A stretch of DNA of 64,000 nucleotides from Ensifer sp. IC4062 (GCF_020193575.1 NZ_JADYVD010000043.1:1-64000); one strand, 5' to 3'; shown: positions 19,007-26,975, counted from the first letter of the stretch. The notes: generated by a model not told the origin, from the sequence alone. Numbers and translations: made by a program.

Positions 19007-20503
19007 GTGAAGCCAACTCCCGCGCAAAAAACAACTCCGCTTGTCTCTCCCGCCTCGGCTGCCGTAGTCCGCGATGCTCCTACGCAATTGTTCATCGGCG
19101 GCGAATGGGTTTCTGCAAAAGAAGATCGCACCTTTGAAGTGGTCGACCCCTCGACCGGAGACGTGATCGCCACCGTTTCCGATGGCGATATCGCCGATGG
19201 ACTATCCGCGGTCGACGCAGCGGAAATGGCCGCCGCGGCTTGGAAGGCGACCTCGCCGCGGCGTCGTTCGGACGTTCTGATGAAGTGTTTTCACCTGGTG
19301 CTCGAACAGGCCGAATGGCTGGCACAACTGATCACCGTGGAAAACGGCAAGGCACTCGCGGACGCTAGGTCGGAGGTCTCCTATGCCGCCGAGTTTTTCC
19401 GCTGGTACGCGGAAGAAGCTGTACGGGCACCGGGCGAATTCGGACCTGCACCTTCCGGTGCCAATCAGATCATCGTCAACCATGAGCCGATTGGTATCGC
19501 GGTGTTGGTGACGCCTTGGAACTTCCCGGCAGCAATGGCGACGCGAAAGATGGCGCCCGCACTGGCCGCGGGCTGCACGTGTATCCTGAAACCCGCAGCG
19601 GAGACCCCGCTAACCGCACTGGCGATCGGCGAAATTATGCGGCAGGCCGGCGTTCCGGCCGGAGTGGTCAATATCGTGACAACGAGGAAGGCCGGCCCCG
19701 TGGTCAGCGCCATGCTGCATGACAAGCGGGTGCGGAAGCTGTCGTTTACCGGCTCGACAGGCGTCGGCCGGACACTGCTCCGCGAGGCTGCGGACCAGGT
19801 TGTCAGTTGTTCCATGGAACTCGGCGGCAATGCGCCCTTCATTGTATTCGACGATGCCGACCTGGAGACGGCCGTCGCCGGAGCAATGGTCGCCAAGATG
19901 CGCAACGGCGGTGAGGCATGCACCGCTGCGAACCGCTTCTATGTCCAGAAGGGGATTCTGGCGGACTTCACGCGGCGTTTCGCGGAAGAGATGGCCGCAC
20001 TCAAGGTCGGATCAGGACTGGCTCCGAACACGCAGCTCGGCCCACTGATCACCGAGACCGCGCTCGCCAAGGTGGAACGCCTGGTGGACGATGCCGTTGC
20101 CAAGGGAGCCCGACTGGTTACCGGTGGCAGCCGCATGGACGGTGACGGCTTTTATTACCCGCCTACCGTACTCGCCGATGTTTCTCCCGATGCCGAGATC
20201 CTTCGCGAAGAAATCTTCGGGCCGGTTGCGCCAGTGATTGCATTTGAAACCGAGGACGAGGTCGTCCAGATGGCCAACGACACCGAATACGGCCTGGTGT
20301 CCTATGTGTTCAGCAGTGACCTCAAACGCGCGCTTTCGGTCGCCGGACGGCTGGAAAGCGGCATGGTCGGAATCAACCGAGGCGTCGTCTCCGACGCTGC
20401 CGCACCGTTCGGCGGCATGAAGCAGAGCGGTCTCGGCCGCGAGGGAAGCCACTACGGCATGCTCGAATATCTCGAAACGAAATACATCGCCGCAAGCTGG
20501 TAG
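19007..20503 (+). CDS. NAD(P)-dependent aldehyde dehydrogenase, succinate-semialdehyde dehydrogenase-like
   Basis: A 498-residue aldehyde dehydrogenase: N-terminal LFIGGEWVSAKEDRTFEVVDPSTG, cofactor site VTPWNFPAAMATRKMAPALAAG with the conserved lysine in CILKPAAETP, SFTGSTGVGRTLL, the general-base glutamate in MELGGNAPFIVFDDADLE and the catalytic cysteine in NGGEACTAANRFYV. The overall match is to GabD-type enzymes, which oxidise succinate semialdehyde and related C4/C5 semialdehydes. I use GTG 19007 because GAGG (18995-18998) is eight bases upstream; GTG 18974 would start inside a repeated control block. Shared control with the importer suggests it oxidises the aldehyde released by the nearby oxidases. 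Confidence 0.9.
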   Translation: MKPTPAQKTTPLVSPASAAVVRDAPTQLFIGGEWVSAKEDRTFEVVDPSTGDVIATVSDGDIADGLSAVDAAEMAAAAWKATSPRRRSDVLMKCFHLVLEQAEWLAQLITVENGKALADARSEVSYAAEFFRWYAEEAVRAPGEFGPAPSGANQIIVNHEPIGIAVLVTPWNFPAAMATRKMAPALAAGCTCILKPAAETPLTALAIGEIMRQAGVPAGVVNIVTTRKAGPVVSAMLHDKRVRKLSFTGSTGVGRTLLREAADQVVSCSMELGGNAPFIVFDDADLETAVAGAMVAKMRNGGEACTAANRFYVQKGILADFTRRFAEEMAALKVGSGLAPNTQLGPLITETALAKVERLVDDAVAKGARLVTGGSRMDGDGFYYPPTVLADVSPDAEILREEIFGPVAPVIAFETEDEVVQMANDTEYGLVSYVFSSDLKRALSVAGRLESGMVGINRGVVSDAAAPFGGMKQSGLGREGSHYGMLEYLETKYIAASW

Positions 20504-20603
20504 GCACCCGGCGATCAGACCGCTTCCTCTACCGTTTATTGACAATCCCGTACTTGGGTCGGGGCATGCTCGTGTCCGTCTTGTCTGACGACGACGCGGA
20601 TTT

Positions 20604-21054
20604 GCTTTCACCCGGGCAAAAAATGGAGAACTCGATGTCACTACTCAAATCGATCGACCCGAATCCTTCGTTCGAACCGAAGCACGCGACCCCCGCGCCC
20701 GATCGCCTTATTGCGGGGGCACCCGCCTTCAAAACCTGGGCGCAGGGCAGCGACAAAGAGGGCAAGGTGAATACCGGCGTCTGGGAGGCCACTCCCGGCG
20801 AGACGCACTCCATCAAGGGCGAAACCTTTGAGTTCTGCCACATCCTGCAGGGAGTGATCGAGCTGACAGAGAAAGGTAAGGAACCGGTCACTTATCGCGC
20901 GGGCGACAGCTTCGTGATGAAACCCGGTTATGTCGGGGTCTGGAAAACGATCGAGACGGTACGGAAAATCTACGTCACCGTCACTTAATCGTTGCACCGT
21001 GGAGACCGTTCCGACGCACCCACCTCCTGTTTTCAAGGCGGGGACGGAGCGACC
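20604..21054. repeat. Duplicated cupin segment, copy 1 (inverted relative to 22171-22628)
   Basis: Covers the cupin gene plus its flanks. The upstream flank (GCTTTCAC, then AAAAAATGGAGAACT) matches copy 2, and so does a roughly 32-base downstream block (21023-21054, beginning CCTCCT and containing ACGGAGCGA) against 22171-22203. That block lies at about the same distance from each cupin stop, so the duplication included flanking DNA. The copies are inverted and enclose the acetyltransferase gene at 21157-22008. Confidence 0.75.
20635..20988 (+). CDS. Small cupin-domain protein (DUF861-like)
   Basis: A 117-residue single-domain cupin. It reads NTGVWEATPGETHSIKGETF, then the EFCHILQGVIELTEKGKEPV barrel strands and the second motif YRAGDSFVMKPGYVGVWKTIE. 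The layout resembles the DUF861/ureidoglycine-aminohydrolase-type cupins that often accompany FAD amine oxidases; the role may be binding or isomerising a labile product. The start is well supported: in the paralogous copy the upstream ATG (ATGGAGAAC) is followed by TAG, so the second ATG at 20635 is the real one, with GGAG ahead of it. Last gene of the 9-21 kb catabolic set. Confidence 0.85.
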   Translation: MSLLKSIDPNPSFEPKHATPAPDRLIAGAPAFKTWAQGSDKEGKVNTGVWEATPGETHSIKGETFEFCHILQGVIELTEKGKEPVTYRAGDSFVMKPGYVGVWKTIETVRKIYVTVT

Positions 21055-21156
21055 TGGCAGGGGAGGTCTGCCGGTCGGCAATGCCCGAAGAAGGGGCTGA
21101 GCGGATTATTCGCCGTCTGAATCCAGCTCGTGCTTCCAGCCCTGGAGATATTCAGG

Positions 21157-22008
21157 TCAGCCAAGAGCCTGGCTGGCCAGGACGAAAGTTCGAACCTCCG
21201 GCGTTTGCGGCCGGCCGGTAGCGCCTCGAGCCATCGCAACCACGCCGCCCTGGTGAGGCAGCCCCCAACCTTCGAGCAATAACGAAAGGCCGCTCTGTTC
21301 AGGGATGTCGATGCGCACGAAACGACCTTCCTTACCGGAAAGGATGAGGGCGATCAAATCCCTCGCCTGTTCGGCGTTCTCTGCCACGACCGGCCCAACG
21401 ACTTCGCCGATCCCGAAAGGCCGCGTGGCCGCGAAAGCGACGATATTGTCACCGTTCCGGATAACGGCAAATGGCCCCTCCTTCGCTAGCGCATCGTGGA
21501 GTGCGCCGCGATCGGCGCCGAAAGCCGCACGATCGAGCGCTTTGAGCGCCGGCAGGGCGTCGTCGGGCGCGATCCACCCGACATTTTCAGGTGTATCGAC
21601 CCGACCAACAACACCCTGATGGCGTACGACTTGATGCCTCGCAACGAAGCCCAGCTTCTCGTAAAGAGGTAAGCCGTCACTCGTCGCCGTCAAACGGCAT
21701 TCCCGATCCCCGGCGAGTTCGATCACGGCGGTGGTCAATTGTCTTCCCAGTCCCCGGCCACGCTGGCTTTCATCGACAATAATCATGTTGATGGCTGAGC
21801 AGCTGTCGCCGAAGGGAGTCATGAGGGCCGTGCCCACCACACGGTCACCAGCGAGGGCAACGCGTCCCTCGCTCAGCGACCATATCATCTCCCAGTCTTC
21901 TCTCCTGTGCGCCCAGCCCGCTGCACGCGACAGCGCCAGTGCACCATCCAGATGGTGAGCCTCGAAAGGCGCGAGAGTAACGGTTTCCGTTTGCATGGGT
22001 TGATCCAT
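21157..22008 (-). CDS. GNAT acetyltransferase with C-terminal GNAT-like domain, paralogue of 1165-2007
   Basis: About 283 residues. The N-terminal GNAT domain shows SQRGRGLGRQLTTAVIELAG and GLPLYEKLGFVARHQVVRHQ. The C-terminal domain contains ALDRAAFGADRGALHDALAKEG, FAVIRNGDNIVAFAATRPFG and VVGPVVAENAEQARDLI. It aligns along its length with the protein at 1165-2007. The frame is open to a TTG at 22020; ATG 22008 and ATG 21996 are alternatives, none with a good ribosome site. It sits between the two inverted cupin copies. Substrate unknown, possibly an amine handled by the neighbouring oxidases. Confidence 0.85.
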   Translation of the reverse strand: MDQPMQTETVTLAPFEAHHLDGALALSRAAGWAHRREDWEMIWSLSEGRVALAGDRVVGTALMTPFGDSCSAINMIIVDESQRGRGLGRQLTTAVIELAGDRECRLTATSDGLPLYEKLGFVARHQVVRHQGVVGRVDTPENVGWIAPDDALPALKALDRAAFGADRGALHDALAKEGPFAVIRNGDNIVAFAATRPFGIGEVVGPVVAENAEQARDLIALILSGKEGRFVRIDIPEQSGLSLLLEGWGLPHQGGVVAMARGATGRPQTPEVRTFVLASQALG

Positions 22009-22108
22009 TTCGTTGGTCAAGTTTCAGCCTGTACCGCGACGACAGCGATGCGCGAGCCCTTCATTGAAAAGGCTTCCGCTGCAAGCGCGAGCCGGTTTGG
22101 TAAACAGC

Positions 22109-22129
22109 ATGGGCGGATGTACCGCCCAT
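22109..22129. terminator. Hairpin downstream of the broken cupin copy
   Basis: Perfect 8-bp stem ATGGGCGG / CCGCCCAT with an ATGTA loop, between the start of the acetyltransferase gene and the 3' end of the minus-strand cupin copy. No T-run follows on either strand, so terminator function is tentative; it could also be an operator for the acetyltransferase. Confidence 0.3.
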
Positions 22130-22170
22130 CCAAATTTCGGGATGGAGCCGATCGAAGGGCCGTGCCTACG

Positions 22171-22628
22171 GGATCGCTCCGTTCCCGCCCTGAAATTAGG
22201 AGGAAAATGCACCTCGAAACGGCATCGCTCGTTCGAATGATCAGGTGACCGTGACGAAGATTTTCCGCACCGTCTCGATCGTTTTCCAGACTCCGACATA
22301 GCCGGGTTTCATGACAAAGCTGTCGCCCGCGCGATAAATGACCGGCGCCTTACCCTTCTCGGTCAATTCGATCACACCATGGACGAGATGGCAGAACTCA
22401 AACGTTTCGCCCTTTATGGAGTGCGTCTCGCCCGGGGGTCGCCTCGAAAACACCGGTATTGACTCGGCCCTCCTTGGCAGTGTCCTGCAACCAGGTCTTG
22501 AAAGCGGGGCTGCCGGCGATCAGGCGATCCGGCTCGGCAGTCCTACGCTTCGGTTCAAACGATGGATTCGGGTCGATGGTTTTCAGTGGTGACATCTAGT
22601 TCTCCATTTTTTTTACCTGAGTGAAAGC
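22171..22628. repeat. Duplicated cupin segment, copy 2 (inverted relative to 20604-21054)
   Basis: Inverted partner of the segment at 20604-21054, with the cupin frame, the AAAAAATGGAGAACT leader and the conserved 3' block at 22171-22203. Coding homology is very high around the cupin core. This copy carries the frameshift described in the next entry. Confidence 0.75.
22241..22595 (-). pseudogene. Second cupin copy, disrupted by a one-base frameshift
   Basis: The frame starting MSPLKTIDPNPSFEPKRRTA runs in register with the intact cupin to NTGVFEATPG and then diverges. The rest (ETHSIKGETFEFCHLVHGVI through FVMKPGYVGVWKTIETVRKI to a stop at 22241) continues in another frame. Compared with the intact gene there is one extra base in the CCCGGGGG tract at 22431-22438. 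Everything else is conserved, so the change is recent, a slippage-prone site, or a sequencing error. It would be translated in the same direction as the oxidase at 22729-24051, just downstream of it. Confidence 0.85.
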
Positions 22629-22728
22629 GACTCGGCGTGGTCATTAGGAAACCGATGCATCGCAATGCATTCTCCTAGGCCCTTCTGCGCGACGCCATAA
22701 CGGCTTACTCCTGATCTGCCCTCCACGA

Positions 22729-24051
22729 TCAGATTGCTCCGACTTTGACCTTCGAACCGTCAACGAAACGCGACAGGCGGAAGGGGGTGGGGTCGACACA
22801 GGGCGTATCATTGGCCACCAGGTCGGCCGCGAGGTGGCCGATGCCCGGCCCGAGCCCGAAGCCGTGGCCGGAGCCGCCCGCGGCCAGGTAGAGGCCCTTC
22901 ACACCATCGGCCGGCGAGATGACCGGCACCGCGTCCGGCGTGCAATCCACATAGGCTCCCCAACTGTCGGCGATTTCGATGCCTGCCATCGCAGGGAACT
23001 GCTCCGTGACCCGCTTCAAAATAGCCGCGATGGTGCGACGGTTCGGCGCCGGGTCGAGAACGCGCATCCGTTCGAAAGGCGACGTCGTGTCGCCATTCCA
23101 GCTAGCGAATGCCTCCGGACCATGAAAGAAGGACTCGCCGATCCCTATTTGCACCGCTTTCAGACGTGCCAGGAACATCGGCATGAACCAGCGGGCGTAG
23201 CGAAGGCCTTGGGGGGTGATATCCAGTGTAGCCCTGCCGCTGATCGCAAGCGTGTAGCTGCCATCCAACCGGCGGGTCAACGCACACTCCGGCGTATAGA
23301 TCGCCTCACCCAGATCCTTTGTGGCTCGCGTACGAAGCGCCGTCTGGCGCACGCTCGCCTGCGGAAACAGAACGCCGTACTGGCGACAAAACATCGACGT
23401 CCAGGCGCCGCCGGCGCAGAGGACGGCTTGTGTCCGGATGGTTCCCTTTTCGGTGATCACCCCGGCTACCGCGCCATTGACCAGGTCGAGGCCTCGCGCC
23501 GCGCATTCCTGGTGGATCGTCGCCCCGAATTTGCGAGCGCCGTTCGCGATCATCGGCGCGGCGATGGCGGGTTCGGCCTTGCCGTCATCGATCGAATGCA
23601 CTCCGCCCAGCCATCGGCGGCCGTTCGCCGGAATCGCGGCAGCCGCTTCCTTGGCGCTCAGCATCCTCGTATTGACGTTGAACGGGCGAGCCATGTCACG
23701 CCATGCTTCCCATTCCGCCAGCTGCCGTGGATCATCGGTAGCGTAGAGCAGGCCGCATCGGCGAAAACCGACGTCCTCTCCGATCTTCGCCGCAAACTCA
23801 TCCCAAACTTGCAAAGCGATGCCCGAGAGCGGCAGCTCGCGCTCATCCCGATTCTGCCGCCGGCACCAACCCCAGTTGCGGCTCGACTGCTCGCCTCCGA
23901 CATAGCCTTTTTCGATCAGGGCGACGGACAGTCCCCGCTCCACGAGAAGGAAGGCTGCCGTTGCACCAACAATGCCGCCGCCGATGACGACGACATCCGC
24001 CTTGGCGGGAAGCTCTTGATCGTTCTGTATACGTTTGAGGAGTGGAGACAT
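22729..24051 (-). CDS. FAD-dependent D-amino-acid dehydrogenase/oxidase-like protein, copy 2
   Basis: A 440-residue DAO-family flavoprotein, paralogous to 16843-18177. It has ADVVVIGGGIVGATAAFLLV, GGEQSSRNWGWCRRQNRDER, VLCAGGAWTSMFCRQYGV, GSYTLAISGRATLDITPQGL, WGAYVDCTPDAVPVIS and GSGHGFGLGPGIGHLAADL. ATG 24051 has AAGGTCCC upstream; the frame is open to 24117. It lies upstream of the broken cupin on the same strand, so oxidase and cupin recur as a pair in both halves of this region. Substrate probably related to, but not the same as, that of copy 1. Confidence 0.9.
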   Translation of the reverse strand: MSPLLKRIQNDQELPAKADVVVIGGGIVGATAAFLLVERGLSVALIEKGYVGGEQSSRNWGWCRRQNRDERELPLSGIALQVWDEFAAKIGEDVGFRRCGLLYATDDPRQLAEWEAWRDMARPFNVNTRMLSAKEAAAAIPANGRRWLGGVHSIDDGKAEPAIAAPMIANGARKFGATIHQECAARGLDLVNGAVAGVITEKGTIRTQAVLCAGGAWTSMFCRQYGVLFPQASVRQTALRTRATKDLGEAIYTPECALTRRLDGSYTLAISGRATLDITPQGLRYARWFMPMFLARLKAVQIGIGESFFHGPEAFASWNGDTTSPFERMRVLDPAPNRRTIAAILKRVTEQFPAMAGIEIADSWGAYVDCTPDAVPVISPADGVKGLYLAAGGSGHGFGLGPGIGHLAADLVANDTPCVDPTPFRLSRFVDGSKVKVGAI

Positions 24052-24136
24052 TGAGGGACCTTTTTTTGAACTACTGCACTTACGGCCGAGATCCTCTCCA
24101 ATTTGAGGACGCTGCAAGGACAGGCCTGAGGCTGCG

Positions 24137-24165
24137 GATCATTCCGCCCAAGCGGCGGAATGATC
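24137..24165. promoter_or_regulatory. Perfect 12-bp inverted repeat upstream of the second oxidase
   Basis: GATCATTCCGCC and GGCGGAATGATC are separated by CAAGC, between the threonine aldolase stop (24222) and the oxidase start (24051). No T-run follows. It could be an operator for the oxidase gene or a terminator-like hairpin closing the aldolase operon; the perfect symmetry including the A/T ends favours a protein-binding site. Confidence 0.45.
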
Positions 24166-24221
24166 TGATTGAAGCTCAGAGATCAGGACCGGAAGGCGCT
24201 CCACCCCCGCCGGGCTTTGTC

Positions 24222-25268
24222 TCAGCAAGCCGATAAGAAACGACCAACGTCATCGGCCTTCGTTGCAAAACTGGTCACAAGACGATGGAGCCCTTCATCC
24301 GGCGCGAGGGTTCCGTCAAGGTCGTGCGGCACGGGCCAGTCGTAGAACATTGCACCCTGTTGGCGGAGGCTCACGGCGACGTCCTTCTTCAGGATAGCGA
24401 AGACCTCGTTGGCGTCGGTCTGCCAGGCCAGTCGGCTCGTCTTGGAGGCGGTAATGCCCTCGGCAAGGCGCGCAGCCATGGCGTTGGCGTGGCGGGCGAG
24501 GTTCAGCCAGAGATCGCCAGCAAAGTAGGCGTCGAACTGCGCCGAAACGAAGCGCGATTTAGAGAAGAGCTGGGCGGAGCGCTTTCGCAGGAAGTGCATT
24601 TCATGCGCCTTCGAGAGATCGAAGAGCACCAGCGCTTCGGCGCACCAGCAGCCGTTCTTGGTGCCGCCGAAGGAGACGAGGTCAACGCCTCGTTTCCAGG
24701 TCATTTCGGCAGGCGTCGCATCCAAGCTGACAAGCGCGTTGGCGAAGCGGGCACCATCCATATGCAGCGGCAGCTTGTGCGCCTTGGAAACGGCTGCGAT
24801 CGCTTCGATTTCGGCGAGCGAATAGATTGTGCCGCTTTCCGTTGCCTGCGTCAGCGATACCGCCGTCGGCTGACCGCCCTGGACATTGTCGAGCGGGAAG
24901 CGCCGAATCTCGGCTTCGAGGCGAGCGACCTCCATCTTGCCTCGCGGTCCGTCGACCGGCTTCAGTCGGGCGCCATGCGAAAAGAATTCCGGCGCGCCGC
25001 ATTCGTCGGCGATGGCATGAGCTTCGCGATGACAGAAGACGACGCCACCCGCACGGTTGGCTGTCGCAAGCGCCAGCGAATTGGCAGCCGTTCCGGTGCC
25101 GACGAAAAAGACGGCGACTTCCCTTTCGAAAATCTCCGCGAACTTCTTTTCGACCTTTCGGTCGAGGTCGCTGGTGCCATAGGAAGATGCATAGCCGCCG
25201 GTATGCGCCATCAGGCTCTCGGCAATCGCGGGATGGGCGCCGGCCCAGTTGTCAGACGAAAAAATCAT
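24222..25268 (-). CDS. ltaE: Low-specificity L-threonine aldolase / beta-eliminating lyase family
   Basis: A 348-residue fold-type I PLP enzyme. N-terminal IFSSDNWAGAHPAIAESLM and the glycine-rich cofactor segment FFVGTGTAANSLALAT are followed by HREAHAIADECGAPEF, the cofactor aspartate in LPLHMDGARFANALV and the Schiff-base lysine in VSFGGTKNGCW. It should split L-threonine or L-allo-threonine (and other beta-hydroxy amino acids) into glycine and an aldehyde. Its ATG overlaps the stop of the RidA gene (TGATG), so translation is coupled. Third gene of the operon that begins with a D-threonine aldolase-type gene, giving both stereochemistries in one transcript. Confidence 0.92.
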   Translation of the reverse strand: MIFSSDNWAGAHPAIAESLMAHTGGYASSYGTSDLDRKVEKKFAEIFEREVAVFFVGTGTAANSLALATANRAGGVVFCHREAHAIADECGAPEFFSHGARLKPVDGPRGKMEVARLEAEIRRFPLDNVQGGQPTAVSLTQATESGTIYSLAEIEAIAAVSKAHKLPLHMDGARFANALVSLDATPAEMTWKRGVDLVSFGGTKNGCWCAEALVLFDLSKAHEMHFLRKRSAQLFSKSRFVSAQFDAYFAGDLWLNLARHANAMAARLAEGITASKTSRLAWQTDANEVFAILKKDVAVSLRQQGAMFYDWPVPHDLDGTLAPDEGLHRLVTSFATKADDVGRFLSAC

Positions 25269-25717
25269 CACTTCTCACGCTCTTTCACCGTCACATTGAC
25301 GGGTTTTCCTGCTTGCGTGGCAGCTGGATTTTTTGCGATCACGGCGATGGCATCGACTTCGACGAGATAGCCATAGTGAAGTTCCGGCACTGGAACGACG
25401 GTGCGAGCCGGTCGGGAATCCCCTAGTCGCGCCGCATAAACCTCGTTGAAGCGGGGCCAGTTGGCCACGCCGACGATGTAGGCTGTCACCCTGACGAGAT
25501 CGGTGGGGGTTCCGCCCGCGGCTTCCAGGATCGCCAGCAGGTTATCGAGCGCCTGCGCCGCCTGGGTCTCGAAGCTGTCGTCCGCCAGGGCCTCTCCACC
25601 CGGTCGGATCGGTAGCTGGCCCGATATGTAGAGGTGCTGACCGACAAGCTTTGCTTGTGAGTAGTGGCCCGCAGGGCTTGGGACTCGATCGGTATTCACG
25701 GTTATGGATTTGGGCAT
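25268..25717 (-). CDS. RidA/YjgF-family enamine/imine deaminase
   Basis: A 149-residue RidA-family protein (MPKSITVNTDRVPSPAGHYS, LYISGQLPIRPGGEALADDS, RVTAYIVGVANWPRFNEVYA, ARTVVPVPELHYGYLVEVDA). It has the usual arginine in PARTVV and the glutamate near the end of the core. RidA proteins hydrolyse reactive enamines and imines such as 2-aminoacrylate released by PLP enzymes. It overlaps the flanking PLP-enzyme genes on both sides by stop/start codons, so a role protecting or completing their chemistry is likely. Slightly longer than the 125-130 residues of typical RidA. Confidence 0.92.
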   Translation of the reverse strand: MPKSITVNTDRVPSPAGHYSQAKLVGQHLYISGQLPIRPGGEALADDSFETQAAQALDNLLAILEAAGGTPTDLVRVTAYIVGVANWPRFNEVYAARLGDSRPARTVVPVPELHYGYLVEVDAIAVIAKNPAATQAGKPVNVTVKEREK

Positions 25718-26895
25718 CACCAGCCTCCGAAGCGGGTCCAGCGGGTCTCGACAACGTGCGAGCGGCCGCGGACCACGTGATAGGTTTCGTGCTGCGCAGC
25801 GGTTGCACAGGCGTGGTTTGGCAGGATCCGCACCAGGTCTCCGACCGCCAGATCCGGCAGTCGTGCATCCGAACCGGGGCGCACCGCTATAATTCCATGT
25901 TCCTGGTTCGCGTCGGAAACGATGATGTCATGATAGGGCGTGCCATCCACGTCACAGACCAGACCATAGCCCTGATCGACGGCCTGCCTGCCAGTGCCAC
26001 GGTCCCGCGACAGCGACATCCATCCGCCATCGGTTATGATCCAACCTTTCTCGCGCTGGTGTCCGATGACGGTCGCAAGCACGCTGAGCGCGATGTCGTC
26101 GATTTGGCAGACACCGAGCCCAGCCATCACCAGGTCAAAGAAGACGAACACTCCCGCGCGGACTTCCGTCACTCCAGCAAGATCCGTCGCGTGATGAGCC
26201 GTTGGTGTCGAGCCGACGCTGACGACCGGGCAGGGCAGGCCCGCGGTCCGCAGAATGCGCGCCGCCTCCACGACGGCCAATCGTTCCGTCTCCGCGTAGA
26301 ACCGCAGCGCCTCGACGCCTCCGCCCTTATAGCTGTCGCCGGCGTGGGTGAGGACGCCACGCAGCTCAGCACCTGCCGTCAGCGCCTGCCCGATTTCCAC
26401 CAGTTGCGCCCGATCAATGGCCCGAACACCCGAGCGATGGCCGTCGCAATCGATCTCGATCATGGCTGGGATGCGCGTCCCGGACCGCCGAGACGCCTTG
26501 GCCACCGCTCGTGCCTGCTGAACAGTATCCAGGGTGACCACGAGATCCACGCCGCTTGCCAGCAGCTCCGCGACACGCTCGAGCTTGGCTGGAGCGATGC
26601 CGACTGCATAGATCATGTCCCGTACGCCTGCCGCCGCGAACTGTTCAGCCTCCTTCAGGGTAGAGACGGTTGCCGGTCCCGCCGGCGAGCTCATCACCTG
26701 CCGTGCCACTTCGATCGACTTAGCGGTCTTCAAATGGGGCCGGAGTGACACCCCCATGGCGTCAAGTCGGCTCCTGAGCCGCTGAACATTCCTGTCCATT
26801 CGGTCGGCGTCCAGGACCAAACAGGGTGTTTCCAGGTCCTCAAGGCTGGTCGAGGCGGCCAGCCGGGTAGTCGGGTCGATCGTCGCTAGGACCAT
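25717..26895 (-). CDS. D-threonine aldolase / D-3-hydroxyaspartate aldolase-type PLP enzyme
   Basis: A 392-residue fold-type III PLP enzyme: alanine-racemase-like barrel plus metal-binding C-terminal domain. It shows LETPCLVLDADRMDRNVQRL, the PLP lysine in LRPHLKTAKSIEVARQ, MIEIDCDGHRSGV, VVSVGSTPTAHH, EVRAGVFVFFDLV and near the C-terminus VRILPNHACATAAQHETYHV, whose His/Cys pair binds the divalent metal. Products from D-threonine are glycine and acetaldehyde; from D-3-hydroxyaspartate, glycine and glyoxylate. ATG 26895 has TTGGAG eight bases upstream. First gene of the three-gene operon and divergent from a LysR gene 90 bases away. Confidence 0.92.
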   Translation of the reverse strand: MVLATIDPTTRLAASTSLEDLETPCLVLDADRMDRNVQRLRSRLDAMGVSLRPHLKTAKSIEVARQVMSSPAGPATVSTLKEAEQFAAAGVRDMIYAVGIAPAKLERVAELLASGVDLVVTLDTVQQARAVAKASRRSGTRIPAMIEIDCDGHRSGVRAIDRAQLVEIGQALTAGAELRGVLTHAGDSYKGGGVEALRFYAETERLAVVEAARILRTAGLPCPVVSVGSTPTAHHATDLAGVTEVRAGVFVFFDLVMAGLGVCQIDDIALSVLATVIGHQREKGWIITDGGWMSLSRDRGTGRQAVDQGYGLVCDVDGTPYHDIIVSDANQEHGIIAVRPGSDARLPDLAVGDLVRILPNHACATAAQHETYHVVRGRSHVVETRWTRFGGW

Positions 26896-26960
26896 GATCT
26901 GATCTCCAATTCGGGATTTCACCTTGCGGTCAAATCATAAAGATGACAATTAATGACAAG

Positions 26961-26975
26961 TGAAGGTTAGCTTCA
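26961..26975. promoter_or_regulatory. Candidate LysR-type operator between the divergent genes
   Basis: TGAAG-GTTAG-CTTCA is a perfect 5-bp inverted repeat with a five-base centre in the short gap between the aldolase operon (start 26895) and the LysR gene (start 26987). Size, symmetry and position fit a LysR binding site controlling both directions. It is very close to the LysR start, as expected for autorepression. Confidence 0.5.

Noticed and set aside
22834..24054. 406-codon plus-strand frame opposite the second oxidase
   Set aside because: Shadow of the DAO-family gene; composition is Arg/His-rich without domains.
24222..26895. Full beta-hydroxyaspartate cycle (BhcABCD)
   Set aside because: Only an aldolase of the right fold is present; dehydratase, imine reductase and aminotransferase partners are absent from this neighbourhood.
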